Shown here: in pieces, positions 18,511 to 26,121 of the stretch | How the letters are laid out: every line of letters begins with the position of its first letter | Position numbering within the stretch: position 1 is the stretch's first letter | Source: Leisingera methylohalidivorans DSM 14336 | GTDB lineage: Bacteria; Pseudomonadota; Alphaproteobacteria; Rhodobacterales; Rhodobacteraceae | Assembly: GCF_000511355.1 (NCBI RefSeq) | Contig: NC_023146.1 | Location: forward strand, 102,991 to 166,990 | Length of the DNA stretch: 64,000 nucleotides | Direction: 5' to 3' | Notes under the pieces: generated by a model | Told to the model about the DNA's origin: nothing | Database searches by the model: none | The model's input: only the letters and a program-made list of their open reading frames with translations | Translations under genes and position numbers: made by a program

Positions 18511-19113
18511 ATGCCCGCTGAAATCCGCAAGACGCTGCTGCATGTCGAGGACACCCTGATCGAGGGCGGCAAGGCAGCGAAGACGCCGCTCAAGATGATC
18601 GCTGCGGTGGCCGTCATTAAAAACCCCTGGGCGGGGCAGGGGTTTGTCGAGGACCTGCGCCCGGCGATCCACGACTGCGCGCCGGGTCTGGGCGAGAAGC
18701 TGACAGCGATGATCCTGGAGGCCGCAGGCGGCGGCGATAAGGTCGAGGGTTATGGCAAATCCGCCATCGTCGGGGTGAACGGCGAGGTGGAGCACGCCTC
18801 GGCCCTGATCCATACGCTGCGCTTCGGCAACCACTTCCGCGAGGCGGTGGGGGCGAAGTCCTACCTTGCCTTCACCAACACCCGCGGACCGGCCAATGCG
18901 CCCTTGCAGATCCCGCTGATGGACAAGAACGACGGCGGGCGGCGCAGCCATTACCTGACCATCCAGCTGTCGGTGGCCGATGCGCCGGGGCCGGACGAGA
19001 TCGTGATCGCGCTTGGCGCCTCGATCGGCGGCCGCCCGCATCACCGCATCGGCGACCGCTATCAGGACCTGAAGGAACTGGGCCATGACGCCGACAACCC
19101 TGCCGCTGTCTGA
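18511..19113 (+). CDS. DUF1185 / amino acid synthesis family protein
   Basis: A 200-residue protein of the PF06684 family, annotated historically as amino acid synthesis although its reaction is not established. It opens EIRKTLLHVEDTLIEGGK. It contains VAVIKNPWAGQGFVEDL, VEGYGKSAIVGVNGEVEHAS, NTRGPANAPLQIPLMDKNDG and IALGASIGGRPHHRIGDRYQ, the usual conserved blocks. Length is normal. It is the first gene of the GntR-controlled cluster and overlaps the next gene by 29 bases. Members of this family often sit beside amidohydrolases and monooxygenases in degradation operons, which suggests a hydrolytic or isomerising role. That is inference. Confidence 0.85.
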   Translation: MPAEIRKTLLHVEDTLIEGGKAAKTPLKMIAAVAVIKNPWAGQGFVEDLRPAIHDCAPGLGEKLTAMILEAAGGGDKVEGYGKSAIVGVNGEVEHASALIHTLRFGNHFREAVGAKSYLAFTNTRGPANAPLQIPLMDKNDGGRRSHYLTIQLSVADAPGPDEIVIALGASIGGRPHHRIGDRYQDLKELGHDADNPAAV

Positions 19114-19906
19114 GCCTTACGGCACCGTCACCTGCCAACGGGCGGGCCAAGGGGATGGGCTGCGGGCGCCGGTGGTGCTGATCCACGGGGTCGGCATGCA
19201 GTCGGCGGCCTGGGCGCCGCAGATCGCGGCGCTGGCGGATACCCATCAGGTGATCGCGCTGGACATGCCCGGCCACGGCGGCAGCGCGCCACTGCCCGGC
19301 GCGCCGGAGCTGCCGGACTATGTGGCCTGGCTGCACGCGGTTCTGCAGGCGATGCAGCTGGGGCCGGTCAGCCTGGCGGGTCATTCCATGGGCGCGCTGA
19401 TTGCCGGCGGCTATGCGGTCTGCCATCCTGACGGCGCCGCCCGTGTCGCGCTGCTGAACGGGGTGTTCCGGCGCAGTGCCGGGGCACGGCAGGCGGTTGA
19501 GGCCCGCGCCGCGGAAATCCGCGCGGGCAGCTTTGATCTGGAAACGCCATTGATCCGCTGGTTCGGCAAAAGTGCGGCGGACCAGGCGGCGCGGGCACAG
19601 GTCGCGGAATGGCTGTCGGCTGTGAACCTTGCAGGCTACGCTGCGGCTTACACCGCCTTTGCCCGTGGCGACAGCACCTATGCGGACGGGTTCGGCGGCA
19701 TCGCTTGCCCGCTGCTGGCGCTGACTGGCGATGGTGATCCCAACTCGACGCCGGATATGGCGCAGATGATGGCCGATGCCGCGCCGCAAGGCCGCGCGGT
19801 TGTCATCGAAGGCCACCGGCATATGGTCAACCTGACCGCTCCCGCCGAGGTCAACGCAGCGCTGCGGGACTGGCTGGGCACTGCAAAGGAAAAGGAGCCG
19901 TCATGA
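19085..19906 (+). CDS. alpha/beta hydrolase
   Basis: A 273-residue alpha/beta-fold hydrolase. The oxyanion segment is VVLIHGVGMQSAAWAPQ, the nucleophile elbow is SLAGHSMGALIAG (Ser in G-H-S-M-G), the acid is probably Asp in LALTGDGDPNSTPDM and the catalytic His is in VIEGHRHMVNL. It is similar in type to RutD and 3-oxoadipate enol-lactonase, which hydrolyse carbamate, lactone or ester products. The substrate is unknown. Four-base overlap with the next gene. Confidence 0.85.
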   Translation: MTPTTLPLSEPYGTVTCQRAGQGDGLRAPVVLIHGVGMQSAAWAPQIAALADTHQVIALDMPGHGGSAPLPGAPELPDYVAWLHAVLQAMQLGPVSLAGHSMGALIAGGYAVCHPDGAARVALLNGVFRRSAGARQAVEARAAEIRAGSFDLETPLIRWFGKSAADQAARAQVAEWLSAVNLAGYAAAYTAFARGDSTYADGFGGIACPLLALTGDGDPNSTPDMAQMMADAAPQGRAVVIEGHRHMVNLTAPAEVNAALRDWLGTAKEKEPS

Positions 19907-20829
19907 GCGAGATCGACCCGCGTGCCTTGCGCAACGCCTTTGGCACCTTCATGACCGGTGTCACCGTGGTGACGGCGCAGGATGCGGATGGCCATCCCAT
20001 CGGCTTTACCGCCAACTCCTTTACTTCGGTGTCGCTGGATCCGCCCTTGGTGCTGGTGTGCCTGGCCAATTCATCCAGCAATTACACCGCGTTCGAGCAG
20101 GCAAGGGGCTTTGCCGTCAACGTGCTGGCCGAGGACCAGAAAGACGTCTCCAACAGCTTTGCCCGGCCTGTCGAGGACCGCTTTGCCGCCGTCGAATGGC
20201 GCAAGGGGCCAGAGGGCAGCCCGGTGTTCGAGGGTGTCTCCGCCTGGTTCGACTGTTCCATGCATAATCGGGTGGAGGCCGGTGATCACCTGATCCTGAT
20301 CGGCCGGGTGGAGGCGTTTGAAACCTCCCCTGCGCCGGGGCTGGGATACGCCCGCGGCGCCTATGTGACCGCGGCGGCAGAGGCCGAAGCGCTGAGCCAG
20401 GGCGCCAAGCTGATCGTCTCGGCCCTGATTGAACACGAGGGCAAGGTGCTGCTGATGGGCAATGATCAGGGCAAGCTGACCCTGCCGGAAACCTGCGTCG
20501 GCAAGGAGGGCGCCTCGGCGGCATTGGCCCGGCTGATTGCGGAAACCGGCGTCGCGGCGGAGCCGGGGTTCATCTATTCGGTATTCGAGGACGAAGCGCG
20601 CGAACATCAGCACATCTCGTTTCTATGCCAATCCGCAGGTGGCACGCCGGCCAAAGGGGTATTCACTCCGCTGACCCAATCCACGCTGATGGACATCGCC
20701 GATGCGGCGGTCTGCACCATGCTGGAACGGTTCGCCAGTGAAAGCCGGATGGGCAATTTCGGGGTGTATTATGGAAACCAGACCCGCGGCCAGGTCCGCG
20801 CGGTGGGGACAGGGGGCAGCAGCTCATGA
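19903..20829 (+). CDS. flavin reductase with C-terminal degenerate Nudix-like domain
   Basis: A 308-residue two-domain protein. Residues 1-165 are a flavin reductase domain of the split-barrel (RutF/HpaC) type, with NAFGTFMTGVTVVTAQDADG, PIGFTANSFTSVSLDPPLVL and a GDHLILIGRVEAF end. Residues about 170-300 resemble a Nudix domain (LIVSALIEHEGKVLLMGNDQ). The Nudix box, however, is eroded: ASAALARLIAETG stands where the REUXEE core should be. Plain flavin reductases are about 165-180 residues, so the fusion doubles the length. It should supply FMNH2 to the adjacent luciferase-like monooxygenase, with which it overlaps by four bases. Confidence 0.87.
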   Translation: MSEIDPRALRNAFGTFMTGVTVVTAQDADGHPIGFTANSFTSVSLDPPLVLVCLANSSSNYTAFEQARGFAVNVLAEDQKDVSNSFARPVEDRFAAVEWRKGPEGSPVFEGVSAWFDCSMHNRVEAGDHLILIGRVEAFETSPAPGLGYARGAYVTAAAEAEALSQGAKLIVSALIEHEGKVLLMGNDQGKLTLPETCVGKEGASAALARLIAETGVAAEPGFIYSVFEDEAREHQHISFLCQSAGGTPAKGVFTPLTQSTLMDIADAAVCTMLERFASESRMGNFGVYYGNQTRGQVRAVGTGGSSS

Positions 20830-21863
20830 AGTTTTCGCTTTTTGCGCATATGGAGCGGATTTCGGACGATCAGGATCAACAGCAGCTTTATGACGAGTTC
20901 ATACAGCTGTGCAAAATCGCCGATGACGGCGGCATGCATGCGGTCTGGACGGGCGAGCATCACGGGATGAACTTCACCATCGCGCCCAATCCGTTCCTGA
21001 ACCTGATCGACGTGGCGCGGCAGACCAGGAATGTGCGGCTGGGCACCGGCACGGTGATTGCACCGTTCTGGCATCCGATCCGGCTGGCGGGCGAGGCGGC
21101 GATGACCGATATCATCACCAATGGCCGCCTGGACCTGGGCATCGCGCGGGGTGCCTATTCCTATGAATACGAACGCATGATGCCGGGCATGGACGCCTGG
21201 GAGGCGGGCCAGCGGATGCGCGAGCTGATCCCGGCAGTGCAGCGTCTGTGGCAGGGTGATTATGCGCAGGAAGGGGAGTTTCATTCTTTCCCGAAAACCT
21301 CATCCTCGCCCAAGCCGGTGCAGGAAAACGGTCCGCCGATCTGGGTCGCGGCGCGCGACCCGAACAGCCATGAATTCGCGGTGGCCAATGGCTGCAACGT
21401 CCAGGTGACGCCGCTGTGGCAGGGCGACGGCGAGATTGAAGATCTGATGGGCAAGTTCAACGCCGCCTGCGAGAAGCACGCAGAGGTGCCGCGGCCGAAG
21501 ATCATGCTGCTGCAGCACACCTATGTGGCCGAGAGCGCGGCGGATGTGAAACGCGGGGCGGAAGAACTCAACCGGTTTTATTGTTATTTCGGCGCCTGGT
21601 TCATGAACAAGCGGGAGGTCAGCCAAGGCCTGATTGATCCGCTGAGCGACGCGGAAATCGCCGCCCATCCGTTCTATTCCCCCGAGGCGATGGAGCGCGA
21701 TCTGGTGATCGGCGAACCGGCAGCGGTGATCGAGCGGCTGAGAAAATATGAGGCTCTGGGCTATGATGAATATGCGTTCTGGATCGACAGCAGCATGAGC
21801 TTTGAGCGCAAGAAAGCCTCGCTTGAGCGGTTCATTACCGAAGTCATGCCTGCCTTCCAGTAA
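20826..21863 (+). CDS. LLM class flavin-dependent monooxygenase
   Basis: A 345-residue luciferase-like TIM-barrel monooxygenase that uses FMNH2 and O2. Visible blocks are MKFSLFAHMERISDDQDQ, AVWTGEHHGMNFTIAPNPFL, NVRLGTGTVIAPFWHPIRLA, GRLDLGIARGAYSYEYERM and GPPIWVAARDPNSHEFAVAN. The neighbouring flavin reductase makes a two-component system of the RutA-RutF or NTA-monooxygenase style. The sequence is of the bacterial-luciferase-like type rather than RutA. The substrate is unknown. Confidence 0.9.
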   Translation: MKFSLFAHMERISDDQDQQQLYDEFIQLCKIADDGGMHAVWTGEHHGMNFTIAPNPFLNLIDVARQTRNVRLGTGTVIAPFWHPIRLAGEAAMTDIITNGRLDLGIARGAYSYEYERMMPGMDAWEAGQRMRELIPAVQRLWQGDYAQEGEFHSFPKTSSSPKPVQENGPPIWVAARDPNSHEFAVANGCNVQVTPLWQGDGEIEDLMGKFNAACEKHAEVPRPKIMLLQHTYVAESAADVKRGAEELNRFYCYFGAWFMNKREVSQGLIDPLSDAEIAAHPFYSPEAMERDLVIGEPAAVIERLRKYEALGYDEYAFWIDSSMSFERKKASLERFITEVMPAFQ

Positions 21864-21875
21864 AGGAGCCGAAAC

Positions 21876-23339
21876 ATGCAGACCTTTCAGCAGTATATCG
21901 GCGGCGCGTTCGAGGATGCCGGCGCCGCCTTCGACAGCCTTGACCCGGCCACCGGCACGCCCTGGGCGCAGATGCCAGCCGCTTCCGCCGCAGATGTGGA
22001 CCGGGCGGTATGCGCGGCGGAGGCGGCGTTTTTCTCGTCTGAATGGGCGGGGATGAGCGCCACCCAGCGCGGCAAGCTGCTGCTGCGGCTGGCCGATCTG
22101 GTGGCGGAAAACGCGCCCCGGCTGGCAGAACTGGAAACCCGCGATACCGGCAAGATCATCCGCGAAACCTCGGCCCAGATTGCCTATGTGGCGGAATACT
22201 ACCGCTATTACGCCGGCCTGGCGGACAAGATCGAAGGCGCGCATCTGCCGATCGACAAGCCCGATATGGAGGTCTGGCTGCGGCGCGAGCCGGTCGGCGT
22301 GGTGGCCGCCATCGTGCCGTGGAATTCGCAGCTGTTCCTGTCGGCGGTGAAGATCGGCCCGGCCTTGGCGGCGGGCTGCACCGTGGTGGTGAAGGCGTCG
22401 GAAGAGGCGCCGGCGCCGATGCTGGAATTTGCCCGCATCTTTGACCAGGCAGGGTTCCCGCCAGGCGTGCTGAACGTGATCACCGGCGGGCCGGAGGCCG
22501 GGGCTGCATTGACCAGCCACGCATCGGTCGCCCATGTCGCCTTTACCGGCGGGCCGGAGACGGCGCGCCATATCGTGCGCAACTCGGCGGAAAATCTGGC
22601 CTCCACCTCGCTCGAGCTGGGCGGCAAGTCGCCCTTTATCGTGTTTGACGACGCCGATCTGGAAAGCGCTGTGAACGCGCAGGTTTCGGGGATCTTTGCG
22701 GCGACAGGGCAAAGCTGCGTTGCCGGTTCGCGGCTGGTGATCCAGAAGGGGATCAAGGATGCCTTTCTGGCCCGGCTGAAGGAAAAGGCCGAAGCCGTGG
22801 TGATCGGTGCGCCGCAGGATATGGCCACCGAAGTCGGCCCCTTGTGCACCCTGAAGCAGCGCGACCATGCGCTGCGGCTGATCCAGACCTCGCTGCAGGC
22901 GGGCGCCAAGCTGGTTACCGGCGGCGCGGCGGTGGAGGGGGAGGGCTTCTATTTCCCGCCCACCATTCTGGACTGCTCGGAGGCGCCGGAGGCTCCCTGC
23001 CTCAGCAGCGAATTCTTTGGCCCGGTCCTGTCGGTGGTCAGCTTCGAGACTGAGGCCGAGGCATTGGAAATTGCCAACAACACCGCCTTTGGCCTTGCCT
23101 CGGGCGTGTTCACGCAGAACCTTACCCGGGCGCACCGGATGATCCGCGGCATCCGGGCGGGCATCGTCTGGGTCAACACCTACCGCGCGGTCAGCCCGAT
23201 TGCGCCCTTTGGCGGTCACGGCTTGTCCGGCCACGGGCGTGAGGGCGGGCTGCAGGCGGCGCTGGATTACACCAGGGTCAAGGCCGTGTGGCTGCGCACC
23301 AGCGACGATCCGATCCCCGATCCCTTTGTGATGCGCTGA
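21876..23339 (+). CDS. aldehyde dehydrogenase (first of the cluster)
   Basis: A 487-residue NAD(P)-dependent aldehyde dehydrogenase. The segment VVAAIVPWNSQLFLSAVKIG binds nucleotide. SLELGGKSPFIVFDDADLES contains the catalytic Glu, FAATGQSCVAGSRLVI the nucleophilic Cys, and SEFFGPVLSVVSFETEAEA the C-terminal signature. It should oxidise an aldehyde released by the monooxygenase or hydrolase encoded just upstream. AAAGGAG precedes the ATG, 12 bases after the LLM stop. After this gene comes a 247-base gap without any recognised gene, so a second transcription unit probably begins at the next gene. Confidence 0.92.
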   Translation: MQTFQQYIGGAFEDAGAAFDSLDPATGTPWAQMPAASAADVDRAVCAAEAAFFSSEWAGMSATQRGKLLLRLADLVAENAPRLAELETRDTGKIIRETSAQIAYVAEYYRYYAGLADKIEGAHLPIDKPDMEVWLRREPVGVVAAIVPWNSQLFLSAVKIGPALAAGCTVVVKASEEAPAPMLEFARIFDQAGFPPGVLNVITGGPEAGAALTSHASVAHVAFTGGPETARHIVRNSAENLASTSLELGGKSPFIVFDDADLESAVNAQVSGIFAATGQSCVAGSRLVIQKGIKDAFLARLKEKAEAVVIGAPQDMATEVGPLCTLKQRDHALRLIQTSLQAGAKLVTGGAAVEGEGFYFPPTILDCSEAPEAPCLSSEFFGPVLSVVSFETEAEALEIANNTAFGLASGVFTQNLTRAHRMIRGIRAGIVWVNTYRAVSPIAPFGGHGLSGHGREGGLQAALDYTRVKAVWLRTSDDPIPDPFVMR

Positions 23340-23586
23340 CCGGCGCCGCGCAGGTTTTCAAACAAAGCGTGCCCTCAGCCGCTCTGCCGCTCATGCGGCG
23401 GGGCGGCTTGTAGTTGCCCGCTGCTGTCTGGCAAAGCACTGCAAGAAATCGGAAATTCCCTGCTTAGCCGCACGCGAAGCAGAGGTAAGCCATAGATTTC
23501 TTTTTCCGGGCCCCCGAATGTGGAATTTCTGATGGGGAAGACCGGCAGGGGCAGCCCAGGCCGCAGTGTCAGGAGAGGGTTTCGGG

Positions 23587-24861
23587 ATGGCGATTGAAAA
23601 GATAGACACGCTGGTTGTCGGTGCGGGCCAGGCGGGCATTGCCATGAGCGAGCATCTGACCGGCCATGGCGTGCCGCATCTGGTGCTGGAAAAGAACCGC
23701 ATCGCCGAGGCCTGGCGCACCGGGCGCTGGGATTCGCTGGTGGCAAACGGCCCGGCCTGGCATGACCGCTTTCCCAATCTCGAATTCACCGGCACCGATC
23801 CGGAGGCCTTTGCCGGCAAGGAGCGGGTGGCGGAGTACTTTGCCGAATATGCCGAACGGATCAAGGCCCCCGTCCGCACCGGGGTCGAGGTGACCAGCGC
23901 CGCCCGGATCGAAGGGCAGGGCGGGTTCCGCGTCGAGACCTCGGACGGGGTGATCGAGGCGCAGCGGATCGTTGCCGCCACCGGCGCCTTTCAGCAACCG
24001 GTGATCCCGCCGGTGGTGCCGGAGGGGGCGGATGTGACCCAGCTGCACTCCTTTCATTACCGCAACCCGGACCAGCTGCCGGAGGGCGCGGTGCTGGTGG
24101 TCGGGGCCGGATCCTCGGGCGCGCAGATCGCCGATGAGCTGAACCGGGCGGGCCGCAAGGTGTATCTGTCGGTCGGCCCGCATGACCGCCCGCCGCGGAT
24201 CTACAGGGGCCGCGATTTTGTCTGGTGGCTGGGAGTTCTGGGCCTGTGGGACCAAGCCGCGATGGAGCCGGGCAAGGAGCATGTGACAATCTCGGTCAGC
24301 GGCGCCTACGGCGGCCGGACTATGGATTTCCGCCGCTTGGCCGGCGAGGGCGTGACCCTTCTGGGGCTGACGGAATCCTATGAGGCCGGGGTGCTGAATT
24401 TTGCCGGCGACCTGCAGGACAACATCGCCAGCGGCGACGCCGATTACCTGAAGTTGCTGGATCTGGCCGACGCCTATGTGGCCCGCACCGGGATTGATCT
24501 GCCAGAGGAACCGGACGCGCGCCGGGCGTTCCCGGACCCCGAATGCCTGACCGATCCGGTCCGGGCGCTGGATCTGGCAAAGGAAGGCATCAGCACGATC
24601 CTTTGGGCCACCGGTTTCCGCCAGGATTTCAGCTGGATGCAGGTCGATGCCTTTGACGCGCAAGGCCGCCCGCAGCATCAGCGCGGCGTGTCGGCAGAGC
24701 CGGGGATCTATTTTCTGGGCCTGCCCTGGCAGACGCGGCGCGGCTCGACCTTTATCTGGGGGGTCTGGCATGATGCCAAGCATGTGGCCGACCAGATTGC
24801 AATCCAGCGCCACTATGAGGGCTACCGCCGCCCCGGCGGGCCCCGCGCGGACGCTGTCTGA
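23587..24861 (+). CDS. FAD-dependent monooxygenase (flavin-containing monooxygenase-like)
   Basis: A 424-residue single-chain flavoprotein with two Rossmann motifs: DTLVVGAGQAGIAMSEHL at the N-terminus for FAD and VLVVGAGSSGAQIADELN near residue 170 for NADPH. ILWATGFRQDFSW near residue 345 matches the ATG motif of FMO/Baeyer-Villiger-type enzymes (CzcO-like). Such enzymes hydroxylate N or S atoms or oxidise ketones. ATG 23587 is chosen because AGGAGAGGG lies upstream. It follows a 247-base gap and heads a likely second unit, with ridA, DUF1028 and an aldehyde dehydrogenase downstream. Confidence 0.86.
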   Translation: MAIEKIDTLVVGAGQAGIAMSEHLTGHGVPHLVLEKNRIAEAWRTGRWDSLVANGPAWHDRFPNLEFTGTDPEAFAGKERVAEYFAEYAERIKAPVRTGVEVTSAARIEGQGGFRVETSDGVIEAQRIVAATGAFQQPVIPPVVPEGADVTQLHSFHYRNPDQLPEGAVLVVGAGSSGAQIADELNRAGRKVYLSVGPHDRPPRIYRGRDFVWWLGVLGLWDQAAMEPGKEHVTISVSGAYGGRTMDFRRLAGEGVTLLGLTESYEAGVLNFAGDLQDNIASGDADYLKLLDLADAYVARTGIDLPEEPDARRAFPDPECLTDPVRALDLAKEGISTILWATGFRQDFSWMQVDAFDAQGRPQHQRGVSAEPGIYFLGLPWQTRRGSTFIWGVWHDAKHVADQIAIQRHYEGYRRPGGPRADAV

Positions 24862-24920
24862 CCCCTGCCGCCGGGCGATGCCCCGGCGGCGCCGATATCC
24901 CGCCACGCCAGGAGGACACA

Positions 24921-25337
24921 ATGGCCCATACCCGCATCCGCAAGTTCAATACCTCTGACACCTACCCGGAACAGAACCTCGACAACGACCTGTGCCAGGC
25001 AGTGGTGACCAGCGGCGGCAAGACCGTCTACCTGCGCGGCCAGTGCCCGCAGAACCTGGAGGATGCAAAGAACATCGAGAGCCACGATCCGGCCGAGCAG
25101 ACCCATAAGGTGATGCAGAACATCCAGCAGCTGATCGAAGAAGCGGGCGGCTCGATGGAGCATCTGGTGAAAGTGGTGGTTTATATCACCGACGTGCGCC
25201 ACCGCGAGGCGGTCTACCGCACCATGGGCGAATACATCAAGGGTGTGCATCCGGTCTCGACCGGGCTGGTGGTGCAGGCGCTGGCGCGGCCCGACTGGCT
25301 GGTGGAGATCGACGGCACGGCGGTGATCCCGGATTGA
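24921..25337 (+). CDS. RidA family protein
   Basis: A 138-residue RidA/YjgF/RutC-family protein, likely to hydrolyse enamine or imine intermediates or a related reactive species. Typical segments are VTSGGKTVYLRGQCPQNLED, EQTHKVMQNIQQLIEEAGGS, LVKVVVYITDVRHREAVYRT and the end ARPDWLVEIDGTAVIPD. The Arg near the end of the family consensus is present in ARPDWLVEID. AGGAGG precedes the ATG. Its place among oxidative enzymes parallels RutC in the Rut operon. Confidence 0.9.
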   Translation: MAHTRIRKFNTSDTYPEQNLDNDLCQAVVTSGGKTVYLRGQCPQNLEDAKNIESHDPAEQTHKVMQNIQQLIEEAGGSMEHLVKVVVYITDVRHREAVYRTMGEYIKGVHPVSTGLVVQALARPDWLVEIDGTAVIPD

Positions 25338-25346
25338 GGGTGCAAA

Positions 25347-25403
25347 CGAGGGGGCTGCCTGCCCCCTCGCGCTCCCCCGGGAGTATTTTTGACCAGAAAG
25401 AAG
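25347..25403 (+). repeat. dispersed palindromic intergenic repeat, copy 1
   Basis: A perfect 9-base-pair hairpin (arms 25347-25355 and 25361-25369, CGAGGGGGC/GCCCCCTCG), then GCTCCCCCGGGAGTATTTTT and a purine-rich end GACCAGAAAGAAG. Related copies lie at 36342, 50963 (reverse) and 55317 (reverse). It fills most of the ridA-DUF1028 gap, so it may act as a processing site or weak terminator within the unit. Confidence 0.75.
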
Positions 25404-25420
25404 CAGCAGGGAATTCGGCA

Positions 25421-26095
25421 ATGACATTTTCGCTTGTGGCGCGGTGCGCAGAGACTGGCATGTTCGGGGTGGCGATTTCGTCCTCTTCGCCGGCGGTGGC
25501 GGCGCGCTGTGCCTTTGCCCGCGCAGGCGTTGGCGCGGTGGCGAGCCAGAATGTGACTGATCCCAGCCTCGGCCCGCTGGCGCTGGATCTGATGGAGCAG
25601 GGCATGACTGCCGCCGCGGCGGTGGCCAAGGTGCGCGAGATCGGCCGCTTTATCGACTACCGGCAGGTGCTGGCGGTGGACAGCATCGGCGGCACCGCGA
25701 TTCATTCGGGGCCGAATTCACTGGGCATCTGGACCCAGGCCGAAGGCAAGGACGCGGCCTCGGGCGGCAACCTCTTGGCCAATGACAGGGTGTGCCAGGC
25801 CATCGTTGACGGGTTTCAGGCCGCCGAAGGCCATCTCGGCGACCGGCTGATTGCGGCGATGCGGGCCGGTCTGGCGGCGGGCGGCGAGGCCGGGCCGGTG
25901 CATTCGGCCGGCATGAAAATCGTCGACAAGGTGAGCTGGCCGGTGGCCGATCTGCGCTGCGACTGGACCGAGGACTGCCCGATCGAGAACATCGCCGCCG
26001 CCTGGGAAATCTACAAGCCGCAGCTGGAAGCCTATGTCCAGCGCGCACTCGACCCGCGCGCGGCGCCGTCCTACGGCGTGCCCGGCGACGAATGA
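25421..26095 (+). CDS. DUF1028 domain-containing protein
   Basis: A 224-residue PF06267 protein. It begins MTFSLVARCAETGMFGVAIS, then SSSPAVAARCAFARAGVGAV and ASQNVTDPSLGPLALDLMEQ, the family hallmark with an early Ser-rich turn. A C-terminal DLRCDWTEDCPIENIAAAWE follows. The family is thought to be related to Ntn-type amidohydrolases, but no reaction is assigned. ATG 25421 follows AGGGAA shortly after the dispersed repeat. It often neighbours RidA proteins, as here, suggesting amide or imine hydrolysis. Confidence 0.88.
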   Translation: MTFSLVARCAETGMFGVAISSSSPAVAARCAFARAGVGAVASQNVTDPSLGPLALDLMEQGMTAAAAVAKVREIGRFIDYRQVLAVDSIGGTAIHSGPNSLGIWTQAEGKDAASGGNLLANDRVCQAIVDGFQAAEGHLGDRLIAAMRAGLAAGGEAGPVHSAGMKIVDKVSWPVADLRCDWTEDCPIENIAAAWEIYKPQLEAYVQRALDPRAAPSYGVPGDE

Positions 26096-26121
26096 GCGCG
26101 GCGGATCAGGGAGGAAAAGAG

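Noticed and set aside
20826..21863. LLM protein as RutA (pyrimidine monooxygenase)
   Set aside because: Although the neighbours parallel Rut, the sequence is of the general bacterial-luciferase type, and RutB and the RutG permease are missing. A pyrimidine role is not supported.
21300..23234. 644-residue open frame on the reverse strand
   Set aside because: It is antisense to the LLM monooxygenase and aldehyde dehydrogenase genes, which have clear catalytic motifs; the reverse frame has none.
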